From the NCBI RefSeq assembly GCF_020483305.1, contig NZ_JACWAB010000006.1, positions 62,001 to 126,000 on the forward strand: 64,000 nt of DNA, written 5' to 3'. Positions 45,501-54,381 of this stretch are shown here, one piece after another. The notes under the pieces were generated by a model. That model was not told the origin of the DNA, ran no database searches, and was given only the letters and a program-made list of their open reading frames with translations. The DNA comes from Arthrobacter sp. UM1. GTDB lineage: Bacteria; Actinomycetota; Actinomycetes; Actinomycetales; Micrococcaceae. Position 1 is the first letter of the stretch, and each line of letters begins with the position of its first letter. Both the position numbers and the translations under genes were made by a program.

Positions 45501-48500
45501 GCCGCGAACGTGCCGTTTCCTTCCAGGCTTCTGCCAGGCGCTCCGGATCGTCAGTGCCATGGATGTCGAAACTGATCTGCTCAAGGTAAGCAGCCGCGCG
45601 CTTCCCCTCGTGTGGTCCCCCTCCGGCCCTCTGAACTCCCCCACGCCCCAGACTGTGGACCAATAAGCCCTTTTGCATCTCAGTCAGCGGAAACGGGCCC
45701 GTCTCTTCCTCGTCGCCGAGAGCCGAGAGCAGTTGCCGGATCCGGGTTCCGATAACATCAGCCAGCTCTGCAAGACGAGGACTCTGAGCGGAACGCCCCC
45801 CGCAGACGGCGGTGAATTCCAGTCGCCCACCCGAAACGTGGAACAGAAGATCAAGACCATGGAGTCGAGGAGCATCCGGTGAGGTAGCCAAGACAATGCC
45901 AGAAACAGACTCTGCCACTGCCGACTCGGTTTCAGTAAAACGGCCGAGATAATTAAACGAGATTGCCGGACGACCTCCGCTCTTTCCGATCTCGGCTCCA
46001 GCCTCGAGCAGCCCGAACCCAACAGGATTGGGAATCCTTTCCGCCTGGCGGCGGATCTCCTCGATACTCCCCAGTAGGTCCGTGCTTGAATACGCTCGGC
46101 CTGAGGCTGCCGCTGGACGAATGACTCTGAATGGGTGATAGCTCGTGAACCAGCCAACGGTACGGCTCAAGTCACATCCCTGGAACAGGTCTTCGTCTCT
46201 GCCGTGTCCTTCAATACCGACGGTAATCTCGTCATCGCCGAGCCAATCCATCACGGCCACAGAAGCCACCCCCAGGAGGACGTCCTTCATGCTGCCCCGG
46301 TGAGCTAGTCTCAAAAGCTCTTCGAGACGCGATGTCTCTGCCTGAGAGAATCTTGCCGTCACTGTGACTGCTTCCGATTCCCGGCCGGGCTCTAACCCAG
46401 GTGGTGGAGACAAGAGACCCCGCATGTGCTCAGCCCACTTCTCCCGGTCCCCCTCAAAGCGAGCCCGCTGACTATTTAGCGCAGTGGCCCATGCTCGCAG
46501 TCCCGTGCCCTCTGGCAAGATCCCGTTGCCTCCAGTTCTCAAATCGGCCCAAGCCTGTTCGAGATCTGACAAAATGATGCGCCACGAGACCCCATCGATG
46601 ACAAGGTGATGGGCCACAAGAACCAGCTTTCGCTCGCCGCCAGCGCTGAGCACGACAGCGCGAAAAAGTGATGGTTCTCGAGCAGGCAGGGGTTCGCTTT
46701 GGATTTCGCTGATGACCTCATGGAGAGACTGGGTACGGGGAAGCGTCCTAACCTCTACATTGGGCTCCACCGCTTGTAGGGTCTCAATCGGTCCTCCCGG
46801 CCCAGTCTGCACCTGCAATCCGAGTCCAGGGTGCGCCTTGACGACCCTCCGCACTGCATCGATGATTTCGGCGTCTTCTACCTCCGTCCGAAGTCCCAGC
46901 ACTACTGACTGATTAAAGGCGGCCCCTCCAGGCACCCCCTCGAAGTAGAGCCTATGGACGGGAAGCAAGGGCAACTCTCCCCACGGCTCGGTCTGGATGA
47001 TTCCGGACTCCAACGAGGCCGTCTGCCCAGCAGCAAGGCCCTGGACTGTCTGTTCGCGAAACACCGCCTGAGCATTGAAGGTGAAACCCCTCCTGCGCGC
47101 AGCAGACACGAGCTGGAGAGCAAGGATCGAATCGCCGCCTGCTGCGAAAAAGCTCTCATTCCGAGAAGCCGGCGGAAGGCCGAGAACCTCTTCCCAGGCC
47201 TCAGCCAGCGCCTGTTCGCCGACACTCAAAGGCTCAGCATTTTCGACCGACGTCCTACCCTCACCCCAGGCGGGGAGCGGAAGCGCGCCTTCGTCGAGTT
47301 TCCCCCGAGAAGTCATTGGCCACTTATCTATCCAAAGGAACTCCGGTTGCATGTAGCCTGGCAGCATTCGGCTCGCGGCGGCGAGAACGGAGGCGGAGAG
47401 CGCCTCTCGAGCCACCATGTCCGGCCCCTCGGAAGAACAGAGTGCATATGCCACGAGCCTGGTGTGGCCACGGGCATCTTGTCGGGCCAGCACTCGAGTC
47501 CCGCTCGGCGCACCAGATTCTGCAAGAACTTGCTCCACTTCGCCGAGCTCGATCCGATGTCCGCGAATCTTCACCTGCGAATCGTTCCTGCCGATGAACT
47601 GAATCTCGCCAGTCCGGGTCCACCGGACTGTGTCTCCAGTCCGATAGACGCGGCCGAAGCACTCTGAGTTGAAGAACCTCTCCGTGGTCAGGCCCTCTTG
47701 ACCGAGGTACCCCACGGCAAGACCTACCCCGCGCAGCCAAAGCTCACCTGGAATGCCTGGGGGAAGAAGCCGGCCTTCGTCGTCCACGATGAGAGCATCC
47801 ATGTTGGGAATCGCCTGACCGATGCTCGGAGATTCCGGCATGCGTGGACTCTCAGGAGCAACGAGGCCCACTGTTGCGAGGACAGTCGCCTCAGTCGGCC
47901 CGTACGCGTTGTAGACCCGAAAGCGCCACGATTGTTCCGGTCGCCGCCGGAGCCTCTCGCCTCCGACGATAAGGGCATCCAGAGCTAGTCCGCTGGGTGT
48001 CCCCTCGCGATCGGCCCGCTCCAGCAACAAACTGATCTCATCGAACACGGAGTCAACTCGTGAAGTCACGACGATGGCATGCGTTACTTCCTCTTCTGCC
48101 AGCCAGCGAACTAGTTCGGGCGGATCACCCAGGACCCGATTTTCAGGCACCGTCAGCGTAGCTCCCGAAGCGAGGGTGCCCCATACTTCCAGCATGACGG
48201 GATCGAACCCCAGGCTGACCAGCTGAGCCATTCTTTTCCCAGGTCGGAGACCAAGTTCGCGACGAGCCCAGTGGCAAAGCCCGGCCAGCTGCCTGTGCGC
48301 CACGACGACGCCCTTGGGTCGCCCCGTCGTGCCCGAGGTGTAAATGACGTACGCAGGGTGGTCCTGGTCCGCTTGGAAAACCGCCCGTTCACCTTGATCC
48401 GCAAGGAGCCTCGACATGTCCACAACGCGTGGGCCCACAGGCACCGTTGTAGACGCGTTCGCTACGACTACCTGGGCGCGGGTGTCGCGGACAACGTAGT

Positions 48501-51500
48501 CAAACCGCGCGCGCGGTGTTTCCGGGGCCAACGGCGTGGGCGCCGCACCACAAAATCCGAGCGCCAGAAGGGCAACGACGAAATCAACCCCTGGCGGAAG
48601 AGCCACGGGAACGATATCGCCCGGAACTACCCCTGCCTCGCGAAGCCGATTTGCTCCGGCATGCGCCAGCTGCTCGAGTCTTCCATATGAAACAGAGCAA
48701 CCTAGTTCTCTTAATGCAAGCTTCTGCGGATCCGCCTGAACCTGATGCAAAAACTGAAGGTGAACCGGCGATTCGTCAAAGGCTTCATGGCGCCCGTTCC
48801 ACCCCTGGAGGATCCGCTGCTCCTCATGAGGCGACACGATTGGAAGGTTGCGTATCGCGAGAGTCTTAGAGCCTCCGCGCGCGTTCCCTACAGACATCTC
48901 CAGCAACGAGCCAAAGCGTTCCAAGAGGGCGCGAACAGTCTCTCTGTCGAAGATCTCTGCGTCGTACTCCAGCGAGACGTCCATGGAGTTCTGTGTCTTT
49001 GTGAACTCAAAGGCCAAGTCAAAGATGGCGGCATGCCTCGGAAGACAGACCGCTTCAACCTCCGCTCCGTCAAGCATGAGAGACGAATCCTGCTCGTCCT
49101 GTAAGACCGCGGACACACTAATCTCAGCGTAGCTTTCCCCCGGCCCCAGCTCATTCCAGGCTGCGAGGATGTCACCAACTGCCAGATCTCCTGCAGCGAA
49201 CGCCTCCATCATTGAATCCCGGCTGTTCGCGACGACGCCACTAAAGTTCTCATCGGGATCCAGGGACCCCGTGATGGGAAGAGTGTTGACGAACGGCCCC
49301 ACTGTTTCGTCTTCACGCGAATCGGTTCGTCCAGATACGACTACGCCGAGAGTGGGGTTCATCTGACCGGAATGCTGAGCTAAAAGGATCCTCAGAGCTG
49401 CCACTAGAACAGAGAAGACGGACGCGTGTTCCTCGGAGGCGAACAGCTGGCACCGCTCAAGAAGCTCGGGCGCGATCTTGGATGTCACCCGGTCTCCCGC
49501 TCTGGATCGGGTGAGAGGCCTCGGGCGATCCGTCGGCAATCGAAGAGGCTCTACTTCGCATAGTCTTTCCCCCCACCACTGCCGCTGATTTTCAAGCCGC
49601 GCCAAGTGAGAATCTTCGCCCCGACGGCGTGCAGCCTCTGAGTAGGATTCCCCAGGCGGCGCTGCGCTTGCTCGCCCGGCGCACTTGTCCGAATAGAGTT
49701 CGTTCAGACGACGATTAAGCAGACCCTGCGACCACCCGTCTGTGACGATGTGATGTACGTCGAGGAAGAGAACGAATTCGTCCTCTGCAAGCGAAATCAA
49801 CGCACCGCGGAGAACCGGCCCGCTCTCGAGAGCGAACGGCTGTGCACAGTACGCCTCAAGCAACGCGTTCAGCTGTGCTTCGCGTTCTTCCGGGACCTGC
49901 CCTGTCAGGTCGACTACATCTAGGATCCTCCTCACCCTGGGATGTTCATGCACCCATAGAACTCCATCTACGTCTTCCGAGAAGGTTGAGCGAAGCAACC
50001 CGGTCTCATCAACCAGGGCGTCGACGGAGTCAATTAAACACTCAGTTTGTATGCCCCCTCGAAGCCTAAACGCCTGCGGGCAGTTGTATTGAACGGAGGC
50101 TGGAGCAGCGCAGTGTGCCCGCCAGAACTGCTGCTGTGCCGGGGCCGCCCGGTACTGGATCGCCCCTTGCCCCGTCGTCTGCTCGCTGGAAGAGGAGGCA
50201 AAATCCGGGGCTTGCCGCTGAGGCCCGCCTTTTCCAGAATTGGAGACAAACGTCCCTCCTCTCTCTTTTGCCTCGCTCACTGCAGCCGCGATTCCCGCCG
50301 GCGTGGGATCTGAGAATACAGTCTCGGCGGCGAGACAAACGCCGTATTGACGCTCGACGGCCGCAATTAGACGCATAAGCGAAAGGGAGTCACCACCGCC
50401 GCTTGTCAGGAGATTTGTTCTAAGTCCGGTTTGCGCTCGCACGGCCTGAGAAGACAAGCGGAGCACTTCCTGCTCGAGCTCCGATCCACTCTCGATTCTG
50501 TTCTGCTCAAGGCCGAACGCTTCAGCTGATTCCGGAAAAGGCAACGCTCGCCTGTCAGTCTTCCCATTCGGCGTTAGAGGAAAATCACGGACAGCGATGA
50601 AAAGCTGCGGGACCATTGAATCCGGGAGCGAATTTCCTACTGTCTCCCGCAACTCGATCTGGACGCCGGGGGGTAGGAGCCCTCCAGCGGGAGTGGACTC
50701 GCCCGACTCCACAACATATGCAATGAGACGCGGAGGGTCTTCATGACTTAAGACGGCGCAACAGTCCCGTATCCCTGGAGCCTGGAGAACGGCGTTCTGT
50801 ATCTCACCGAGGCTGGCTCGATGCCCTCGGATTTTTACTTGGTCATCCTCTCTTCCACAAAATTCAAGCTCACCATCTGCACGCAGTCTTACAAAATCTC
50901 CCGTCTTGAACCACCGCTCGCCATTTTCATCAAATGTGAAACGTGTTGAATTATGGTGATCAGAATTGAGATACCCAGGAGACAGCCGAGCGCCCCCGAC
51001 CCACAGTTCCCCAAGAAAACCAGGGGCTACTTCTTGATATTCAGAATCGACGATTCGTGTTCTTGTCGCTCCTACCGGAGTGCCAATAGGAAGCGGAGAC
51101 CCTAAATCCTCCCCTTCGGGATTACCTTCGTAAACTGTCGAGAAAATTGTGTTTTCAGTTGGCCCGTAACAATTGAAAAGCTCAATGGCTGGAAACTTCT
51201 GCCGAACTCGCGCAAAGTGCCTTGTCGAGACGACATCCCCGCCTGTCATCAGTCGGCGGAGTCCCCTGAAAACCTCCACGTCAGCTCTGACGATTTCATG
51301 GAAGAGCCCCGCCGTCAGCCACAGAACCGACACTCTGTTGCGCCAGAGAAAATCCCCGAGGCTGGATACAGACATGACGTCCTGAGAAGCACCAACCACC
51401 AGAGAAGCGCCATTGGTCAGCGCCAGCCAAACTTCGAGGAGCATCGCGTCGAACGCCGGGGATGCGAGCATCGCTACTCGATCTTCCGAGCCAACAGCCA

Positions 51501-52098
51501 CACGGCTATCATGTGAAAGCAGATCAACAATGCCTTGAGAACCGAGCCGCACCCCTTTGGGCCGGCCTGTCGTGCCTGACGTGTAGAGCACGTAAGCGGT
51601 TTCCCGGTCCCGAGCCAGAAGACGCCCCGGCGCCCTAGGGGCCTTTCGGAGGCTGAGTTTCTGACAGGCGGCGCCAGTTCCATCCGCCAGAGGCACCCGC
51701 TCTGGCCATTCATCCGGGCCATATTCGAGATCATCGAACCCCCCGTCTTCTATGAGGAGTCCGCAGCCTGAATCCTCAATAGCGGAGCGCGACCTACGAG
51801 CAGGGTGCCCCCTGTCTAGCGGCAAGACGATGGATCCCAGCTGAGCCAAGGCAACTAGAGCCGCGACTAACCCGGGGCCTCGATTGCAGTGGAGGGCAAC
51901 GACCGTCCCCTGCCCCACGCCTTCGCCCTGCAACTGCTCCGCGAACGCGCCAGCCCATCTGAGTAGTTGTCCATACGTCCATTGGCCACTCTCGGCGACC
52001 AGTGCCACTCGTTCCGGTTCAATGCGAGCGACATTGAAAAATCGAGTAAAGACAGGGTGCTCCTCGATGGGAGCAAGGTCTGCGACCCCACGACGCAT
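42547..52098 (-). CDS. NRPS A, three modules: A-T, C-A-T-E, C-A-T
   Basis: 3183 residues, modules 1-3, the start of the assembly line because it opens with A and has no starter C domain. A1 with YTSGTTG near 173, T1 GGDS near 568; C2 HHIVTDG near 784, A2 near 1256, T2 GGDS near 1654, E2 HHLVIDG near 1830; C3 with an altered PHALLDG near 2284, A3 near 2750, T3 GADS near 3129. Pocket residues as aligned by eye: A1 DALWMGCIFK (hydrophobic), A2 DPLIIGAVLK, A3 DGQSGGLILK; the last two match nothing I know. Start at ATG 52098, with GGAG five bases upstream, rather than the GTG 36 bases earlier. Product of this protein: L-D-L tripeptide passed to NRPS B. Confidence 0.95.
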   Translation of the reverse strand: MRRGVADLAPIEEHPVFTRFFNVARIEPERVALVAESGQWTYGQLLRWAGAFAEQLQGEGVGQGTVVALHCNRGPGLVAALVALAQLGSIVLPLDRGHPARRSRSAIEDSGCGLLIEDGGFDDLEYGPDEWPERVPLADGTGAACQKLSLRKAPRAPGRLLARDRETAYVLYTSGTTGRPKGVRLGSQGIVDLLSHDSRVAVGSEDRVAMLASPAFDAMLLEVWLALTNGASLVVGASQDVMSVSSLGDFLWRNRVSVLWLTAGLFHEIVRADVEVFRGLRRLMTGGDVVSTRHFARVRQKFPAIELFNCYGPTENTIFSTVYEGNPEGEDLGSPLPIGTPVGATRTRIVDSEYQEVAPGFLGELWVGGARLSPGYLNSDHHNSTRFTFDENGERWFKTGDFVRLRADGELEFCGREDDQVKIRGHRASLGEIQNAVLQAPGIRDCCAVLSHEDPPRLIAYVVESGESTPAGGLLPPGVQIELRETVGNSLPDSMVPQLFIAVRDFPLTPNGKTDRRALPFPESAEAFGLEQNRIESGSELEQEVLRLSSQAVRAQTGLRTNLLTSGGGDSLSLMRLIAAVERQYGVCLAAETVFSDPTPAGIAAAVSEAKERGGTFVSNSGKGGPQRQAPDFASSSSEQTTGQGAIQYRAAPAQQQFWRAHCAAPASVQYNCPQAFRLRGGIQTECLIDSVDALVDETGLLRSTFSEDVDGVLWVHEHPRVRRILDVVDLTGQVPEEREAQLNALLEAYCAQPFALESGPVLRGALISLAEDEFVLFLDVHHIVTDGWSQGLLNRRLNELYSDKCAGRASAAPPGESYSEAARRRGEDSHLARLENQRQWWGERLCEVEPLRLPTDRPRPLTRSRAGDRVTSKIAPELLERCQLFASEEHASVFSVLVAALRILLAQHSGQMNPTLGVVVSGRTDSREDETVGPFVNTLPITGSLDPDENFSGVVANSRDSMMEAFAAGDLAVGDILAAWNELGPGESYAEISVSAVLQDEQDSSLMLDGAEVEAVCLPRHAAIFDLAFEFTKTQNSMDVSLEYDAEIFDRETVRALLERFGSLLEMSVGNARGGSKTLAIRNLPIVSPHEEQRILQGWNGRHEAFDESPVHLQFLHQVQADPQKLALRELGCSVSYGRLEQLAHAGANRLREAGVVPGDIVPVALPPGVDFVVALLALGFCGAAPTPLAPETPRARFDYVVRDTRAQVVVANASTTVPVGPRVVDMSRLLADQGERAVFQADQDHPAYVIYTSGTTGRPKGVVVAHRQLAGLCHWARRELGLRPGKRMAQLVSLGFDPVMLEVWGTLASGATLTVPENRVLGDPPELVRWLAEEEVTHAIVVTSRVDSVFDEISLLLERADREGTPSGLALDALIVGGERLRRRPEQSWRFRVYNAYGPTEATVLATVGLVAPESPRMPESPSIGQAIPNMDALIVDDEGRLLPPGIPGELWLRGVGLAVGYLGQEGLTTERFFNSECFGRVYRTGDTVRWTRTGEIQFIGRNDSQVKIRGHRIELGEVEQVLAESGAPSGTRVLARQDARGHTRLVAYALCSSEGPDMVAREALSASVLAAASRMLPGYMQPEFLWIDKWPMTSRGKLDEGALPLPAWGEGRTSVENAEPLSVGEQALAEAWEEVLGLPPASRNESFFAAGGDSILALQLVSAARRRGFTFNAQAVFREQTVQGLAAGQTASLESGIIQTEPWGELPLLPVHRLYFEGVPGGAAFNQSVVLGLRTEVEDAEIIDAVRRVVKAHPGLGLQVQTGPGGPIETLQAVEPNVEVRTLPRTQSLHEVISEIQSEPLPAREPSLFRAVVLSAGGERKLVLVAHHLVIDGVSWRIILSDLEQAWADLRTGGNGILPEGTGLRAWATALNSQRARFEGDREKWAEHMRGLLSPPPGLEPGRESEAVTVTARFSQAETSRLEELLRLAHRGSMKDVLLGVASVAVMDWLGDDEITVGIEGHGRDEDLFQGCDLSRTVGWFTSYHPFRVIRPAAASGRAYSSTDLLGSIEEIRRQAERIPNPVGFGLLEAGAEIGKSGGRPAISFNYLGRFTETESAVAESVSGIVLATSPDAPRLHGLDLLFHVSGGRLEFTAVCGGRSAQSPRLAELADVIGTRIRQLLSALGDEEETGPFPLTEMQKGLLVHSLGRGGVQRAGGGPHEGKRAAAYLEQISFDIHGTDDPERLAEAWKETARSRPVMRTTLHLDGADGGVQRVHEDSEGVTVSVCDWRDFSESDIREKTAEYVRQDAARGLRLDRLPVMRVMVAQTGASTARVIWTFPHALLDGWSGAQLIAEVLLRFAGDRERAARPRPSFRSYVDWVRSQSQDGLLGDWKRYLEGIEGSTPLPFSRPGADDGEVVADSSIRFNLTTSETELLERFARRERVTVNTVLQGAWGLVLSRLTQEDTVTFGATVAGRPSEVAGAEDILGMFINTLPVRVDYERGRSPGAFLRHLQEEASALRAVENVSQSALRSLVGLKPGESLFSSVIVYENYPSIAAEYAPYGLSISGMQGYSGTNFPLNIVAYPGDEFSLLLTFDDRRISECGVRSLARLLRIALLGLTRAKTLGSIRLTTGSEQAELVALGDGGESTDRFELLWEPLARNAEENPEAVALVDTDGQSWSYKALWEKVLQCARGLIARRFSPGDRALILMPRGAEAVVALFAVLRAGGVVIPLEVGTPIARVRSMAETVGAQWVLVDAEAGAAHSDPVLDGVETVSDLSRAPAHEETLPERNSPSAPAYMVFTSGTTGKPKGVVVSHSGARVTTSAAARLYGVGSGTRVLLVCSLAFDGGLQDLFGVLGAGGTLVLAGNNALAGSSSLHEQLRRFQIDFVSLPTSLAAELSGEFPSLKAVGSGGEALTGEIASRPRTWDLVNLYGPSEATILATTKRIGAWPSGKGVPIGRPVSGVRCRVLGADLALLPRGGTGELYIAGAGVALGYAGAPAQTAERFVADPYGPPGSRMYRTGDLVRWLPDGDLEFVGRVDQQVKVRGFRVEMGEVESALRALSGIEDALVVPSETGGVRELAAYCIAAPGAPAPTPGELREQLAESLPEYLVPAAFVMLGEFPLNSNRKVDRSALPPVERRHRVASAFRSPSNPTEEAVLTAWKDVLGISDMGVDDDVFALGADSLSTLRLLPRLTQAFGVEIAPRDVFQNPTVAKLADTVLDLILQQLEAASDE

Positions 52099-52186
52099 TG
52101 ACACTCCAAAGATCAGGAAATTGGATTGCAGCACATAGATTTCTACGTCCCGTCATCCTGAGACAGGACACGACTAGGCAGGCCTC

Positions 52187-52372
52187 TCAAAACTGTCGTT
52201 CTACCCAGGAGTTTTCGATGTACGAGAGCACATCGCCCCGACTGGAGGGCCCGAACTCAGCCGACCAGCCCGCAGGCACCTCAAGCCAGGAAGGCCACAG
52301 CGAGTACTGGCCTGCGACATTTCTCAACGCAAGAAACTCGGATTGTTCGCTTTCGAACAGGGAGACTGTCAT
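52187..52372 (-). CDS. MbtH-like protein
   Basis: 61 residues. MbtH-family chaperone that binds NRPS adenylation domains and is often essential for their activity. Conserved pattern NVAGQYSLWPSWLEVPAGW, GPSSRGD and SYIENSW, with the diagnostic tryptophans. It lacks the usual DMRP ending (here WVERQF) and the cysteine of RxxCL, so it is a slightly short, divergent member. AAGGAGG stands eight bases before ATG. First gene of the cluster, 88 bases upstream of NRPS A. Confidence 0.92.
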   Translation of the reverse strand: MTVSLFESEQSEFLALRNVAGQYSLWPSWLEVPAGWSAEFGPSSRGDVLSYIENSWVERQF

Positions 52373-52397
52373 ACCCGTCCCTCCTTCGTGGGCAAGC

Positions 52398-52412
52398 CTC
52401 TTGAGACAAGAG
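52398..52412. promoter_or_regulatory. Inverted repeat in the leader of the peptide cluster
   Basis: CTCTTG-AGA-CAAGAG, a perfect 6-base-arm repeat 26-40 bases upstream of the mbtH-like start, between the A/T-rich promoter region (52430-52470, with TAATAC-like hexamers on the minus strand) and the ribosome site. Candidate operator for the cluster. Confidence 0.45.
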
Positions 52413-52505
52413 CCTAGGAGTGATCTGAGTCAAAGTAAAGAGTATTAATCGATTCGGAACAACTAGTTCATCCGGGCCACAGCTTCTTCGGCCTACGTTA
52501 ACTTG

Positions 52506-52544
52506 GGGGAACAACTCTTCCCCTCCCCGTGTTAAGGGAACACG
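52506..52544. promoter_or_regulatory. Two inverted repeats upstream of the ahpD-like operon
   Basis: GGGGAA-CAACTC-TTCCCC (52506-52523) and CGTGTT-AAGGG-AACACG (52528-52544) lie about 110-150 bases before the ahpD-like start. They also mark the return to high GC at the right edge of the peptide cluster. Either could be an operator; the first could act as a terminator. Confidence 0.4.
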
Positions 52545-52654
52545 TCGTCGAGTTGCTGGCGCCACAGGGCCGACCATCAGCTCGGAACGCTCAAAGCCCG
52601 CGCAGGACGCGCCCCTGGTGCTCCCGCCCCCGCAACAGACCGAAAGGACCGAAC

Positions 52655-53176
52655 ATGACCCTCACCGACGGCACCGTGGCCGGAGACCCCAGCGTGAGCC
52701 CGTTCGACGGCAGGGCGGCCCGCCGGCCCTTCCTCGACAAGGTCCACCCGGGCGTCTACAAGGCGATGGGCGGCGTGCACACCGCGCTCGCGCAGGCTGC
52801 GAAGGACGCGGGCGTGGGCGCGGACCTCATCGAGCTGGTCAACCTGCGCGCCTCGCAGATCAACGGCTGCGCCTACTGCCTCAGCACGCACGCGCCGAAG
52901 GCCCTCAAGGCCGGCGTGACGCAGCAGCAGATCGACATCCTCCCGGCCTGGCGGGACGCGGATCTCTACTCCCCCGAGCAGCGAGCGGCCCTCGCGGTCT
53001 CCGAGGCCGTCACGCGGATCGTGCCGGACGAGGAGATGGAGGCGCTCGTCCTCGACGCCGTCGAGTTCCTCGGCGAGGAGAAGTACGGCGTCCTCGCCTG
53101 GGCTGCCACGGTCATCAACGCCTTCAACCGGATGTCGATCGTCTCCCGCTACCCCGTCCGAAAGGAACAGGCATGA
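52655..53176 (+). CDS. AhpD-like carboxymuconolactone decarboxylase-family protein
   Basis: 173 residues. Alkylhydroperoxidase AhpD core motif ELVNLRASQINGCAYCLSTHA with the two redox cysteines (Cys-x-x-Cys) and following histidine, then the helical ALAVSEAVTRI and NAFNRMSIVSRYP. Start ATG 52655 has GAAAGGA upstream; longer forms in the same frame run through the inverted repeats and are unlikely. Translationally coupled (ATGA) to a small GNAT. Probable role in peroxide reduction. Confidence 0.86.
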   Translation: MTLTDGTVAGDPSVSPFDGRAARRPFLDKVHPGVYKAMGGVHTALAQAAKDAGVGADLIELVNLRASQINGCAYCLSTHAPKALKAGVTQQQIDILPAWRDADLYSPEQRAALAVSEAVTRIVPDEEMEALVLDAVEFLGEEKYGVLAWAATVINAFNRMSIVSRYPVRKEQA

Positions 53177-53478
53177 ACACCGACCTCACCTTCAGCGTCG
53201 CCTCCCGCGAGGACAACCCCGCTTTCGAGGCGCGCACGGCGGACGGCAAGCTCGCGGCCGAGCTCGTCTTCCACCAGCGCGGCAGCACCTACGTCTTCCT
53301 CCACACGGGCGTCGAGGACGACTACCAGGGCCACGGCCTCGCCGGAGAGATCGCCCAGTACGGATTCGAGTACGTCCAGGAGCAGGGCGGCAGGGTCAAG
53401 CCCAACTGCCCGTTCATCCGGGACACGTTCCTCCCCGAGCACCCGGAGTGGCAGGAGCTCGCGGTCGAGTCCGCCTGA
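53173..53478 (+). CDS. Small GNAT-like N-acetyltransferase (NATD1/YidJ type)
   Basis: 101 residues, the short N-acetyltransferase family: LAAELVFHQRGSTYVFLHTGVED, then the acetyl-CoA loop YQGHGLAGEIAQYGFEYVQEQ, and the C-terminal KPNCPFIRDTFLPEHPEW with the conserved Cys-Pro-Phe. Matches the usual length of about 95-110. Overlaps the ahpD-like stop by 4 bases. Substrate unknown. Confidence 0.87.
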   Translation: MNTDLTFSVASREDNPAFEARTADGKLAAELVFHQRGSTYVFLHTGVEDDYQGHGLAGEIAQYGFEYVQEQGGRVKPNCPFIRDTFLPEHPEWQELAVESA

Positions 53479-53499
53479 GCGGGCGCGGGCTCCCCGCCC

Positions 53500-54381
53500 C
53501 TACATCCCCGCCAGCGCGGGCCGCTCGGCCTCGGGCGTCTCGCCGGGTGCCGGATCGTCCTTGTCCAGGCGGACGGACGCCCCGGCGCAGTACTCGCGGA
53601 CCTTCTCCGTGTCCCACACCTGCGCGGGGACGGCGCTTCCGCGGAGGACCTTGGCGAGCTGGGCGTCCGGCTGGATGGGCTCGTCCGCGGCCATGAGCAC
53701 GAAGTTCCCGGACCGCCGGCCCTTGAACATGGCCGGGTCCGCGATGACGGCGACGTGCTCGAACACCTCGAGCGCCGTCGCCATCTCCTGCTTGGAGTCC
53801 TTGAGCTCCGCGCGGTCCCCGATGTTGGAGAGGTAGAGGCCGCCCGGGCGCAGGATGCGCTGGACGCCCTCCATGAACTCCTGGGTGGTGCAGCTCCAGT
53901 CCGTCTTGTCCGTGGAGAAGACGTCGCGGATGACCACGTCCCGGGTGTTCGCCTTCATGCCGTCCACAGCCTTGCGGGCGTCCTCGTCCCGGATGCGCAG
54001 CTTCGGGGCGCGCGGGAGGTCGAACACCTCGCGGACCTTCTCGGAGAGGGCCGCGTCCACCTCGATGACGAGGCTGCGGGACTCCGGATACACGGCCAGG
54101 GACCAGCGCGGCAGGGAGCACGCGCCGCCGCCGAGGTGCAGGAAGTTCAGCTTGGCCTCGCGGTCTGTGAACCGGTGCTCGATTCCGGCCGCGATCCACT
54201 GCATGTACTCGAACTCGAGGCGCGCCGGGTCCTCCGCGATGTGGGAGGACTGCACTCCGTTGACCCAGAGCACCCAGCCGCCGTCGCTGTAGGGGTCCGG
54301 CTCGATCCGGGCGAGGCCCGTCTCGATCCGGAAGGACTGGGCCATGGGCTGCAGGTCGTCGTCGTTCTTCTTGCGGGGCAT
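53500..54381 (-). CDS. Spermidine-synthase-like methyltransferase-fold protein
   Basis: 293 residues. SAM/decarboxylated-SAM-binding Rossmann core: LNFLHLGGGACSLPRW near 90, LVIEVDAALSEKVREVF near 113, and DVVIRDVFSTD near 150, as in spermidine-synthase-like proteins of actinobacteria, without the N-terminal beta-barrel of true SpeE. WVNGVQSSHI near 45 is typical of this group. Whether it makes polyamines is unclear. Start ATG 54381 follows AGACCTTTCC, a weak site. Convergent with the ahpD-GNAT operon, 21 bases apart. Confidence 0.83.
   Translation of the reverse strand: MPRKKNDDDLQPMAQSFRIETGLARIEPDPYSDGGWVLWVNGVQSSHIAEDPARLEFEYMQWIAAGIEHRFTDREAKLNFLHLGGGACSLPRWSLAVYPESRSLVIEVDAALSEKVREVFDLPRAPKLRIRDEDARKAVDGMKANTRDVVIRDVFSTDKTDWSCTTQEFMEGVQRILRPGGLYLSNIGDRAELKDSKQEMATALEVFEHVAVIADPAMFKGRRSGNFVLMAADEPIQPDAQLAKVLRGSAVPAQVWDTEKVREYCAGASVRLDKDDPAPGETPEAERPALAGM

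Noticed and set aside
19675-52372. Siderophore NRPS cluster
   Set aside because: No dihydroxybenzoate, hydroxamate or lysine/ornithine hydroxylase genes, no siderophore uptake or reductase genes and no iron-box were seen. MppP/MppR and the PBP-type thioesterase point elsewhere.
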